From Pseudosporangium ferrugineum (GTDB taxonomy: Bacteria; Actinomycetota; Actinomycetes; Mycobacteriales; Micromonosporaceae): a stretch of 64,000 bases of DNA. The translations under genes and the position numbers were made by a program. The notes below the pieces were generated by a model, which did no database searches, had not been told where the DNA came from, and worked only from the letters and a program-made list of their open reading frames with translations. The DNA lies in the NCBI RefSeq assembly GCF_003002065.1, contig NZ_PVZG01000005.1, positions 62,001 through 126,000 of the forward strand. The letters run 5' to 3'. Shown here piece after piece: positions 1-7,731 of the stretch (positions are counted from its first letter, which is position 1; every line of letters starts with the position of its first letter).

Positions 1-206
1 GGGTGCCCAACTCCTGCGGCGGCTCGTGGGCCCACGGCGGCGACATCATGGGCTTCCAGACCCGCAACGGCGTCACCCCGGACGGCACCCGCAGCATCAT
101 CGTCTCGATCAACACCGACTCGTTCAAGCGCGCCCCGGGCGTCCCCGCCCCCCAGGGCGACATCACCCGCACGATCATCGACCACGCCCTCTGCACCGTC
201 CGCTGA
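1..206 (+). CDS. Serine hydrolase / D-alanyl-D-alanine carboxypeptidase family, C-terminal fragment
   Basis: Only the last 67 or so residues are inside the window; the gene begins before base 1. The visible part carries SWAHGGDIMGF and then TRNGVTPDGTRSIIVSINTD. That is the usual end of exported actinobacterial beta-lactamase-fold hydrolases (class C / D-Ala-D-Ala carboxypeptidase type), where the H-G-G segment holds the third active-site motif. Such enzymes act outside the membrane on peptidoglycan peptides or related amides and esters. The catalytic SxxK and YxN motifs would lie upstream and cannot be seen, so the substrate is open. A strong hairpin follows the stop codon. Confidence 0.7.
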   Translation, partial: VPNSCGGSWAHGGDIMGFQTRNGVTPDGTRSIIVSINTDSFKRAPGVPAPQGDITRTIIDHALCTVR

Positions 207-212
207 CCCCAC

Positions 213-242
213 CCGGGCGGGCCGGAGCGGAACCCCGCCCGG
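213..242 (+). terminator. GC-rich hairpin terminator candidate
   Basis: A perfect 9-bp inverted repeat, CCGGGCGGG at 213-221 and CCCGCCCGG at 234-242, with a 12-nt loop, starts 6 bases after the stop of the left-hand hydrolase gene. There is no T tract, which is common for actinobacterial terminators. Confidence 0.55.
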
Positions 243-273
243 TCCGCCCCCACCTCGGCCCGACCCAGCCCAG

Positions 274-385
274 CCCTGCACCGCACGCCCTGCACCGCAC
301 GCCCTGCACCGCACGCCCTGCACCGCACGGCCTGGACCGCAGGCCCTGGACCGCAGGCCGTGCACCACACGGCCTGCACCGCACG
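274..385. repeat. 14-bp minisatellite, eight copies
   Basis: Eight head-to-tail copies of a 14-bp unit. The first four (274-329) are exactly CCCTGCACCGCACG and the next four (330-385) vary at a few positions, e.g. GCCTGGACCGCAGG. The array lies in the 475-bp space between the hydrolase and the first histidine kinase. The rest of that space (243-273 and 386-681) shows no gene, only GC-rich sequence with an unusual codon pattern in every frame. Confidence 0.9.
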
Positions 386-681
386 CCAGCCCGCGCGCAC
401 GCCGGCCACCACCCTTGGGCCGCCCACGAGCGACCGGCCGAGTGGTCGACGCGACCGGCCGCGCGAGCGGATGAGCATTCGCGGACCGGACCGCCGGCCG
501 CGACACGGCGAGCCGGCCGGCTTGGGCACGGGCTCGCCGGCGGACAATTCGGGTCGGACTCGGCGGTGAGCAGGAGGTCGGTCCGGCCGGGTGGTGTCCG
601 CCGGCACCCGGCACCCGGCATCCGGCGGCCGGCCCTGCACCGGGTGTGGCGGTGACGGCGGGCGGTGACGGCGGGCGGTGG

Positions 682-1875
682 TCAGCGGGCCGGGCCGGCC
701 GCTGCGGTGGGCCGGGTGCGCTCGTGCGGGCTGGCCGCGGGGAACGTCACGATCATGCGGGCGCCGGGGTGGGCCGGTTCGTAGGAGGCCTCGCCGCCGT
801 GGGCGTGGGCGAGTTCGCGGACGATCCAGAGGCCGAGGCCGACGCCTCGGGGGTCGCCGACGCCGAAGCGGGTGAAGAGGCGGGGGCGGAGGTTTTCCGG
901 GACGCCGGGGCCGTGGTCGCGGACTTCGAGGCGGTCGGTGCCGTTCGTCGTCGTGATGCGGACCGTCACCGGGGGGTCGCCGTAGCGGAGGGCGTTGCCG
1001 ACCAGGTTGATCAGGATCTGTTCGAAGCGTTCCGGGTCGACCCACAGCCGGAGGTCCCCGTCGACCTGGACGCGTACGTCGGCCGAGCTCACGTACGACA
1101 GCGCCGCCGTCACGGCGTCGCGGGCCGGGGTGAGGGCGCGGTCCAGGTGGAGCTGGCCGGTGGTGTCGATCCTGTTCAGGTCCAGCAGGCCGGTGGCGAG
1201 GCGGTCGATGCGGGAGGTCTGGCGCAGCGCCGCCGCCAGCATGCGGGCCGTGTGGCCGGTGGCGCCGTCCTGGAGTTCCTCGAGGGTCATCTGGACCGTG
1301 GTGAGGGGGGAGCGTACGTCGTGGGCGAGCGTGCCGATCATCGCCGCGCGCCAGCGTTCGATGCGGGAGAGGCGTTCGCGGTCGTCGCGGAGGTGGCGGG
1401 CCTGGGCCTCGACCAGCAGGGCCACGGCGAGGGCGACCGGCAGCAGGATCAGGGCGCTGCCCAGCACCGCCGGCGGCTGGTCCGTGACGATCAGCGGGAC
1501 CACGTACGCCACCGCCGCGGCCGGCAGCAGGGCGAGCAGGATGCCGCGGGAGAAGTGCAGCGCCGCCCAGGTGTACAGCAGGACGAGGAACGGGCCGGTG
1601 CCGGTCGCGACGCCGCCGAACGCCCAGGTGGAGAAGCCGAGGACGGCGAAGCCGGGCAGCGCCAGCAGTGCCGGCCGCCGCGGGTGCCACCGCTGCCACG
1701 GAAGGGCGGCGCCGACCAGGGCGAGGCTGAGGTCGGCGGCGGCGATCAGCAGGAGGTCGCGGGCGCGGGTGGGATCGTTGGTGATGCCGACCAGGGCGAG
1801 CAGGCCGGCCAGGGCGAACAGCACAGCCGCCTGCCGGGCCGCGATCCGCGGCCCGGCTCCGAGCAGGCGCTGCAC
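682..1875 (-). CDS. Membrane sensor histidine kinase
   Basis: A 397-residue sensor kinase. The first 150 or so residues form about six hydrophobic segments. The kinase core follows, with the phospho-acceptor H-box AHDVRSPLTT near residue 186, the N-box NLVGNALRYG, the G1 box DHGPGVP and the G2 box GVGLGLWIVREL. It should autophosphorylate on the H-box histidine and pass phosphate to a response regulator, but none is encoded next to it. It starts with GTG at 1875. It is divergent from a second histidine kinase, with 117 bp between them. The signal sensed cannot be read from the sequence. Confidence 0.9.
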   Translation of the reverse strand: MQRLLGAGPRIAARQAAVLFALAGLLALVGITNDPTRARDLLLIAAADLSLALVGAALPWQRWHPRRPALLALPGFAVLGFSTWAFGGVATGTGPFLVLLYTWAALHFSRGILLALLPAAAVAYVVPLIVTDQPPAVLGSALILLPVALAVALLVEAQARHLRDDRERLSRIERWRAAMIGTLAHDVRSPLTTVQMTLEELQDGATGHTARMLAAALRQTSRIDRLATGLLDLNRIDTTGQLHLDRALTPARDAVTAALSYVSSADVRVQVDGDLRLWVDPERFEQILINLVGNALRYGDPPVTVRITTTNGTDRLEVRDHGPGVPENLRPRLFTRFGVGDPRGVGLGLWIVRELAHAHGGEASYEPAHPGARMIVTFPAASPHERTRPTAAAGPAR

Positions 1876-1979
1876 CCGAGGACGATCGATAGAGATAGGC
1901 TATATCGGGCGAAAGGCCCGGAAGGCCGTACCGACGGTCAGGGTCTCCGGAAGCGGGGGAGAAAAGCCGCGGCGCGGCG

Positions 1980-1992
1980 TAGCGTCACCAGC
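1980..1992 (+). promoter_or_regulatory. Leaderless-type -10 element before the CHASE kinase
   Basis: TAGCGT at 1980-1985 is followed by 7 nt and then the ATG at 1993. This is the spacing expected when transcription begins on the start codon. No ribosome-binding site is visible before this ATG, which fits a leaderless transcript. The same arrangement recurs before several other genes in the window. Confidence 0.4.
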
Positions 1993-3840
1993 ATGAGCCG
2001 CGGAAACGCCGGTCGGAAGCGGCGCTCGGTGCTGGTGCTCGCCCTCGTGGTCGCACTGGGGCTGATCGGCACCGTGCTGGCCGCCGTCGCGTTGCGGCAT
2101 GCCGAGCAGGACCGGCGGGCGCGGGCGCTGAGCCAGCAGACCGGCATGGTGGGGCAGGTCGTCACCGGGGAGATGCGGCGGTACAGCACCAGCCTGTCCG
2201 ACCTCGCCGCCGCGATCGGTGCCCAGTCCCGGCTGGAGGCTCCCGAGTTCACCGCGATCACCGCTCCCGTCGACCGGCAGCGGTTGCCCGGCGCCAGCGG
2301 GGTCGGATTCGTCGTGCCGACGCCCGCCGACCGGGTCGCCGAGACGCAGGCGTACTGGCGGGCCCGGGGGGTGCCGGTGACCCTGCGGCCCTCCCCCGCC
2401 GCGCTCGGCTCGCACCGGTTCCTCGTGCTCAGCCATTCCATCGACGGCACCGAGCCGCCGCTGGGGCTGGACCTGGCCGCCTCCGTCGAGGCGACCGAGG
2501 CCATGAGGATCGCCGAGGAGAGCCACGGGGTCGCCACCAGCCGGACGTACCGTCTGCTCAAGGACGCCTCCCTGCCGCCGGAGCAGCGGCAGCTGTCGTT
2601 CGTGCTGGCGGCGCCGGTGTATTCGACGTCGCCGGACGCCGCCGACACCGGGCAGCTGCGGGGCTGGGTCACGATGGGCCTGCGGGGGCGGGACTTCCTG
2701 CACGAGGCGATCGGGGCCGCCGCCAAGGACACCGTCGCCGTCACGCTCTCCGACGTGACGTCCGGCGATCCGCTGCCCGTGGCGTCGTGGGAGCCGCGGG
2801 TGCCGATGGACAACGCCGTCGGCAGCCGGCAGGTGCCCGTGGCCGTGCCGCAGCGCAGCTGGGCCCTGACCGTGCAGGCCACCCGCCGGCTGCTGGCGGG
2901 CGACGACGATCTGCACCTGGAGGCCGGGGCCTGGGTGACGGGGATCGTGATCACGGCGCTGCTGGCCGCTCTCACCGCGACCGTCATCGGCTCGCGGGAC
3001 CGGGCGCTGCGGCGGGTGGACGCGGCCACGTCGGCGCTGCGTACGGACATCGCGCGGCGCGAGGAGGTCGAGCAGCAGCTGCGGCGCCGGGAGGCGGAGC
3101 TGGTCGGCTTCGCCGGCATCGTGGCCCATGACCTGCGCAGCCCGCTGGCCCGGGTGCTCGGGTACGCCGACTTCCTGCGCGACGAGGCCGCCGACCGCCT
3201 CGACCCGGAGCATCGGGTGTTCCTGGACCGGCTGCACGGCGGCGCCCAGCGGATGCAGGCCCTCATCGACGACCTGCTCGACTACGCGACCGCCGACAAC
3301 CGCAGGATCGCCCGGGTGCCCGTGGACCTCCAGCGGCTGGCCGGCGAGGTCGCGCGGGAGCAGGCCGGCGACGGCGAGGTGACGGTCACCCGCCTGCCGG
3401 TGGTCGAGGGCGACCCCACCATGCTGCGCCAGGTGCTCGACAACCTCATCGGGAACGCGATCAAGTACACGGCTCCGGGCGTACGGCCGATGGTGCGGGT
3501 CGGGTGCCGGCCGGACGGCAACGACCAGTGGCGCATCGACGTCACGGACAACGGCATCGGCATCCCGGAGGAGGACCGGGCGAACGTCTTCACCGCCTTC
3601 GCCCGCGCCCGCGGCAGCGAGGACTATCCGGGCACCGGGCTGGGGCTGGCCATCGTGGCGCGGATCGTCGAACGGCACCACGGGCGCACCGGCGTCGAGG
3701 CGGCGCCGGGAGGCGGCAGCGTCCTCTGGTTCACCCTGCCCGCCATGGCCGCCATCGCCCCGGACGGCGACGACGACGGGGGCGCCGAGGCGGCGGAGGC
3801 GGCCAGGGTGGCTCAGCCCATGCAGCCGTCCAGCCCCTGA
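1993..3840 (+). CDS. CHASE-domain sensor histidine kinase
   Basis: A 615-residue kinase. After a basic N-terminus comes a membrane helix (about residues 14-36). An extracytoplasmic CHASE-type sensor region follows, containing ASGVGFVVPTPADR and later GLDLAASVEA, and then a second membrane helix near residue 315. The kinase part has the H-box VAHDLRSPLARVLGYADFL near residue 377, the N-box NLIGNAIKYT near 483 and the G2 box GTGLGLAIVARIVE near 547. CHASE domains bind small extracellular ligands. The frame is open far upstream, but the CHASE-kinase architecture and a leaderless -10 box support the ATG at 1993. There is no adjacent response regulator. The end overlaps the convergent peptidase gene by 28 bp. 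Confidence 0.88.
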   Translation: MSRGNAGRKRRSVLVLALVVALGLIGTVLAAVALRHAEQDRRARALSQQTGMVGQVVTGEMRRYSTSLSDLAAAIGAQSRLEAPEFTAITAPVDRQRLPGASGVGFVVPTPADRVAETQAYWRARGVPVTLRPSPAALGSHRFLVLSHSIDGTEPPLGLDLAASVEATEAMRIAEESHGVATSRTYRLLKDASLPPEQRQLSFVLAAPVYSTSPDAADTGQLRGWVTMGLRGRDFLHEAIGAAAKDTVAVTLSDVTSGDPLPVASWEPRVPMDNAVGSRQVPVAVPQRSWALTVQATRRLLAGDDDLHLEAGAWVTGIVITALLAALTATVIGSRDRALRRVDAATSALRTDIARREEVEQQLRRREAELVGFAGIVAHDLRSPLARVLGYADFLRDEAADRLDPEHRVFLDRLHGGAQRMQALIDDLLDYATADNRRIARVPVDLQRLAGEVAREQAGDGEVTVTRLPVVEGDPTMLRQVLDNLIGNAIKYTAPGVRPMVRVGCRPDGNDQWRIDVTDNGIGIPEEDRANVFTAFARARGSEDYPGTGLGLAIVARIVERHHGRTGVEAAPGGGSVLWFTLPAMAAIAPDGDDDGGAEAAEAARVAQPMQPSSP

Positions 3841-5123
3841 AGGACGCCGTCGCGGTAGGCACCGATCCGGTCGAAGGCGCTGGTCCCGGAGCCCTCGCCG
3901 GCCCGGCCGAAGGCGAGCAGCGCCGCCACCGCCTCGTCGAGGTCGCCCGGCGACAGCCGGATGCCGGTGCCCGCCTCGCGGGTGAGCAGGTCGGACGTCC
4001 ACGAGCCGGCCAGGCAGTCGACCGCGAGCTGGCCCTTGCGGTCCTGCGTGCCGGCGCCGCGGCGGGCCTGCGCCGCCCGCGCGAACAGGTCGCCGAGCAG
4101 CATGCCGACCGCGTTGTCGCCGATGCGCCCGTACAGCGCCGGGGCCAGCCGGGCGGTGTCGAAGGCGATGAAGTCCGCGCCGGGACAGTAGAACGCCGAA
4201 CCGCCGGCTGAGGCGTCCGGCGCCGGGCACTCCGGCGGCGAGCCGGCCCGGAACGGCTCGATCCGCAGCGGCTGCCAGGGCTGGCCGGTCAGGCGCGGGT
4301 AGGCCCTGCCCCAGTACGCCTGCGCGTCCCGGCTGAGGGCGTCGATCGCTTCCGCGTACGGAAGGTCCCCGCCGGTTGCCGCCTCCTCGGCCGTGCTGAA
4401 GGGCACCTCGGTGACCGGCACGTTCCCGGCCCGGTATCCGGCGCAGAGCCCGGCACCCTTCTCGACGCCGTCCTGGAGGGCCCGGATCCGGTCGAACGCG
4501 TTGCCGTGCGCCTGCGGGTTGCGCGCCGACGTGCCCGGCTCGTCACGCAGGAGCAGCAGGCCGGCGACCGTGTTGTCGAGCTGGGCGGGGGTCACGCCGG
4601 TGAAGGCGGTCGAGCGGCCGGCGAGCACGTCCGCCGTCCACGCCCCGGCGAAGCAGTCCGCCTGCTGTTCGAGGACGACCGTGGGCTGCTCGGTGAGCTT
4701 CAGCCGGCTCTGCACCGCGTGGCCGTACTCGTGGGCCATCACGACGCCGACGAGCAACGGCCCGAAGCCCTCCTCGAGCTGCGGGACGAGCGTCTCGGCG
4801 TCCCAGGCGATGAAGTCGCCGGCCGGGCAGTAGAAGGCGTTCGGCTGGTAGGCCGGCCGTTCGTCGCCGCACGGCGGCGGCAGATCCCGGCGGGTGTACG
4901 GGTGATAGCCCCCACTGACCGGCGCGAACGGCTGCCCGCCGCTGAGCCCGGGGTACGCCGCCGACCAGAACCGTTCGACGTCGCGCAGCGCGGGGGTGGC
5001 GACGTCGCCGCCCGAGCCGCGCGGAGCCGGCCCGGGGTCCCGCGGCGTCTCCCAGCGCACCGCGCAACCCGACAGGGCGAGGACAAGGACAAGAAGAACC
5101 CGACCGATCCGGTACGCCGACAC
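3813..5123 (-). CDS. Lipoprotein neutral zinc metallopeptidase with a degenerate second repeat
   Basis: A 436-residue exported lipoprotein: the signal peptide ends in the lipobox LALSGC, so the mature protein should be anchored outside the membrane. It belongs to the YpfJ-like neutral zinc metallopeptidases. The first half contains NAFYCPAGDFIAWD, the zinc motif HEYGH near residue 129 and the downstream EQQADCFAGAW. The second half repeats the whole fold (SAFYCPGADFIAFD ... VDCLAGSWTSDLL), but the HEYGH position reads DLFAR and the distal glutamate is lost, so it cannot bind zinc in the same way. The protein therefore looks like a fused active and inactive pair. A single-copy relative is encoded at 56734-57651. 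Confidence 0.85.
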   Translation of the reverse strand: MSAYRIGRVLLVLVLALSGCAVRWETPRDPGPAPRGSGGDVATPALRDVERFWSAAYPGLSGGQPFAPVSGGYHPYTRRDLPPPCGDERPAYQPNAFYCPAGDFIAWDAETLVPQLEEGFGPLLVGVVMAHEYGHAVQSRLKLTEQPTVVLEQQADCFAGAWTADVLAGRSTAFTGVTPAQLDNTVAGLLLLRDEPGTSARNPQAHGNAFDRIRALQDGVEKGAGLCAGYRAGNVPVTEVPFSTAEEAATGGDLPYAEAIDALSRDAQAYWGRAYPRLTGQPWQPLRIEPFRAGSPPECPAPDASAGGSAFYCPGADFIAFDTARLAPALYGRIGDNAVGMLLGDLFARAAQARRGAGTQDRKGQLAVDCLAGSWTSDLLTREAGTGIRLSPGDLDEAVAALLAFGRAGEGSGTSAFDRIGAYRDGVLQGLDGCMG

Positions 5124-5192
5124 GACTGGCCCCCTCCGACGGCATCGTGTGCCGCCGGAGGGGTACCCGGTTGCCGGTCCCGATATGTGTGC

Positions 5193-6176
5193 CTAGCCCA
5201 GACCCGCGTCGCCGGCGGCCTTGGCCTCCTGCACCGCGTCCGTCCGGCGCTCCTGCGCGCGGCTGTCACCGGCGTCGTGGGCCTTCGCCGCCTTGCCGAG
5301 CGTGGCCGCGGACTTGGCGGCGCTGGGCGGTGCCTGGTCGCCGACGACCCCGCCGCGGATCCGGTTGTTCGCGGCGACCCGCGCCACCGGGTTGTTCGCG
5401 GTGAGGGTCAGCTGGCCGTCGATGATGTTGTCGTCGACCCGTACGCCGCCCGTGGTGTTGGAGATGGCGACCTCCCGCCCCCAGTAGCCGCCCGACGCGC
5501 AGCTGTCGAGGCTGCCGTTCGGGCCGAGCTGCACGCCGCCGAGGTTGCCGGAGAAGGTGGCCCGGCCGCGGACGGCGCTGCCGCAGACGACGCTGCCGGT
5601 GGCGCTGTTGAGCACCGACAGGGTGCCGTCGACGAACGAGTCGTGCACGTCCGTGTAGTACGTGCCCGTGCTGCTCACGTTGCCGGTGACCTGGGTCGTG
5701 TCGTCGAGGCGGACCTCGCCGGCGCCGGCGGTCACCGTGCCGTCGATCGTGGCGCGTTCGGTGTAGAGGAAGCTGTCGATGGTGGAGGAACCCTTGGCCC
5801 GGACCGTCACCGCGCCCGAGCGGGCGTTCTTGAGGAACACCCCGTAGCCGCCGGAGGCCAGCTCGATCCCGCCGCCCACGGTCGTGTCGGTGGCGTCGAG
5901 GTAGCCGTCCGCGGCGACCTGGACCTCGCCGCTGAACCGGCCGCCGGTGACGACCAGGTTGGCGCCGGCGGCGACGCTGATGTTGCCGGTGACCGTCGTG
6001 CCGGTGAGGGCGCACGACTGGCCGGCGGGCACGAACAGGTCGTTGGGGACGGTGACCGCGCCGCCGGTGCCGACGCAGTGGGTGACCAGGTCGGCGCGCG
6101 CGCCGGGGGCGGCGACCAGCGTGGAGAAGAGCACGGCGGTGCTCACCAGGGCCAGCGAGGCGACGGTACGTCTCAT
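5193..6176 (-). CDS. Secreted beta-solenoid-like repeat protein
   Basis: 327 residues with a Sec signal peptide (residues 1-28, cleaved near APGARA-DL). The body is a run of short hydrophobic/Gly/Asn turns such as VTGNISVAAGANLVVTGG and FSGEVQVAADGYLDATDT, as expected of a right-handed beta-solenoid, resembling polymer-forming (bactofilin-like) repeats. The last 50 residues are Ala/Lys-rich and probably helical. The ATG at 6176 is fixed by a strong AAAGGAG site and by the ATGA overlap with the cupredoxin gene upstream. It is the last gene of the four-gene exported-protein operon. An adhesin or structural matrix role fits, but I do not recognise a named family. Confidence 0.75.
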   Translation of the reverse strand: MRRTVASLALVSTAVLFSTLVAAPGARADLVTHCVGTGGAVTVPNDLFVPAGQSCALTGTTVTGNISVAAGANLVVTGGRFSGEVQVAADGYLDATDTTVGGGIELASGGYGVFLKNARSGAVTVRAKGSSTIDSFLYTERATIDGTVTAGAGEVRLDDTTQVTGNVSSTGTYYTDVHDSFVDGTLSVLNSATGSVVCGSAVRGRATFSGNLGGVQLGPNGSLDSCASGGYWGREVAISNTTGGVRVDDNIIDGQLTLTANNPVARVAANNRIRGGVVGDQAPPSAAKSAATLGKAAKAHDAGDSRAQERRTDAVQEAKAAGDAGLG

Positions 6177-7714
6177 TGCGCTACTCCTTTGAGGCGAGAG
6201 TGGTTTCCGATGTCCGAGCGGGCCGCCGCCCGGACTATGACGCCCTGCTGGCGGGGCGTGAGCGTGCCGCCGGCGACCAGCGGATCGGTGACCGCCTCGA
6301 CGTGGCGGACGAAACTGCCGTGATCCGGGTACGCGGCGTGCTCCGCGATCAGGTCGTTGATCGTGCAGCCGTTGCCCGTGTCCGCGTTCGGTACGCCGGT
6401 GTCCTCCGTGCCGATGACCACCGTGGCGCGGGTGTCGGAGGCGGGGCAGGCGTCCGTGCCGGGCGGCACCACCGTGAAGGTGACCGACTTGTCGGCGGCG
6501 GTGTTGCCCGCCACGTCGGTGGCCCGGTAGCGGACCGTGTGCGCGCCGGTCGCCGACACGACCACCGGGGCCGTGTACGTCGTCCACGCGCCCGCGTCCA
6601 GGGCGTACTGGATCGTGGCGACCCCGGATCCGGCGTCCGTGGCGGTGACCGTCACGGTGGCCGTGCCCCGGTAGGCGCCGTCGGCGTCGCGTTCCCCGGA
6701 CACCGTCGCCGAAGTCGCCGGCGCGGTGGTGTCCTGGACCGGCGGCGGGACGACGGTGAAGCTCACCATCTGTTCCGCCGAGGTGTTGCCGGCGACGTCG
6801 GTGGCGCGGAAGTGCACCATGTGCGCGCCCACGGTGCTGATCACCACGGGTGCGGTGTACGCCGTGAACGCCCCGCCGTCGACGTTGTACTCCACCCGGG
6901 CCACGCCGGAGCCGGCGTCGGTGGCGGTCAGGGTGACGGTGGCCGTACCGATGTAGTTGCCGGACGGGTCGCGGGAGCCGGTCACCTGGCCGGTGACCGT
7001 CGGTGGCGTGGTGTCCTCGTCGGTGGGCTCGACGATGCGGAAGCGGACCGAGCCCGTGGTGCTGACGTTGCCGGCCCTGTCGGTGGCCCGGAACTGCACC
7101 GAGTGGTCGCCGATCGCGGAGACGGATACCGGCCCCGTGTACGGCTCGAACCCGGTGTCGTCGATCTGGTACTCGACGCGGTCCACGCCGGACCCGGCAT
7201 CGGACGCGCTGACCGTCACGGTGGCCGGGCCGACGTACTCACCGGCCGCGTTCTTCTCCCCCGTGACGACGGCGGAGACCGTCGGCGGCGTCGTGTCCTG
7301 ACCGCCGCCGCCGTCGGTGACCACGAGCTCCCCGACCATCTGGCTGTGCCCGGGGATCGAGCAGAAGTAGCGGTAGCGGCCCGGAGTGAGGGTCACGGTC
7401 AGCTGGTGCCGGCCGTTGTTCGTGTCGAACGGGCTGGCCAGGACGTTGACCGTGACGTCGTGGTTGTAACCGTCGGTGGTGGTGTCGAAGGTGAGGGTGT
7501 GCGGCATCCCGGTCGTGTTGCCGGTGGCCGCGCTGTTCTCCCAGATGATCGTCGTGGCGCCCGCCACCGCCTGGGCGGGCGTCGACTTGTAGCGGGTGAT
7601 GTCGTCGTCCGCGGTCCAGGTGAGGGTCTGGGCGGCGACGGCCGGGGCGGCCGGGGCGACCAGGGCGGCGGTCAGGACGAGAAGCAGCGTGCTGAGCATT
7701 GCGCGTACGGACAT
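6173..7714 (-). CDS. Secreted cupredoxin with three Ig-like repeats and a C-terminal module shared with its neighbour
   Basis: 513 residues. A signal peptide (1-28) is followed by a plastocyanin/azurin-type domain (about 29-135) with a complete type 1 copper site: His in MPHTLTFD near 72, then Cys, His and Met in YFCSIPGHSQM near 118-126. Three repeats of about 95 residues follow, each with TVTASDAGSGV and HTVRYRATDVAGN type motifs, as in Ig-like/OmpL47 repeats. The last 80 or so residues form a two-Cys module (CTINDLI ... DHGSFVRHV) that also occurs in the next-encoded protein. It probably shuttles electrons outside the cell. It lies 17 bp after the ThuA-family gene and overlaps the solenoid gene by 4 bp. 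Confidence 0.85.
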   Translation of the reverse strand: MSVRAMLSTLLLVLTAALVAPAAPAVAAQTLTWTADDDITRYKSTPAQAVAGATTIIWENSAATGNTTGMPHTLTFDTTTDGYNHDVTVNVLASPFDTNNGRHQLTVTLTPGRYRYFCSIPGHSQMVGELVVTDGGGGQDTTPPTVSAVVTGEKNAAGEYVGPATVTVSASDAGSGVDRVEYQIDDTGFEPYTGPVSVSAIGDHSVQFRATDRAGNVSTTGSVRFRIVEPTDEDTTPPTVTGQVTGSRDPSGNYIGTATVTLTATDAGSGVARVEYNVDGGAFTAYTAPVVISTVGAHMVHFRATDVAGNTSAEQMVSFTVVPPPVQDTTAPATSATVSGERDADGAYRGTATVTVTATDAGSGVATIQYALDAGAWTTYTAPVVVSATGAHTVRYRATDVAGNTAADKSVTFTVVPPGTDACPASDTRATVVIGTEDTGVPNADTGNGCTINDLIAEHAAYPDHGSFVRHVEAVTDPLVAGGTLTPRQQGVIVRAAARSDIGNHSRLKGVAQ

Positions 7715-7731
7715 GGCACCTCCTGCCGGGG

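Noticed and set aside
274..385. CRISPR-like array
   Set aside because: Units are 14 bp and contiguous with no spacers; it is a minisatellite. The same holds for the arrays near 30.1 and 51.3 kb.
646..1992. Very long open frame upstream of the CHASE kinase that would give a 1064-residue protein
   Set aside because: The first 449 residues are the antisense of the first histidine kinase and look like Gly/Arg-rich noise; the CHASE-kinase begins at 1993.
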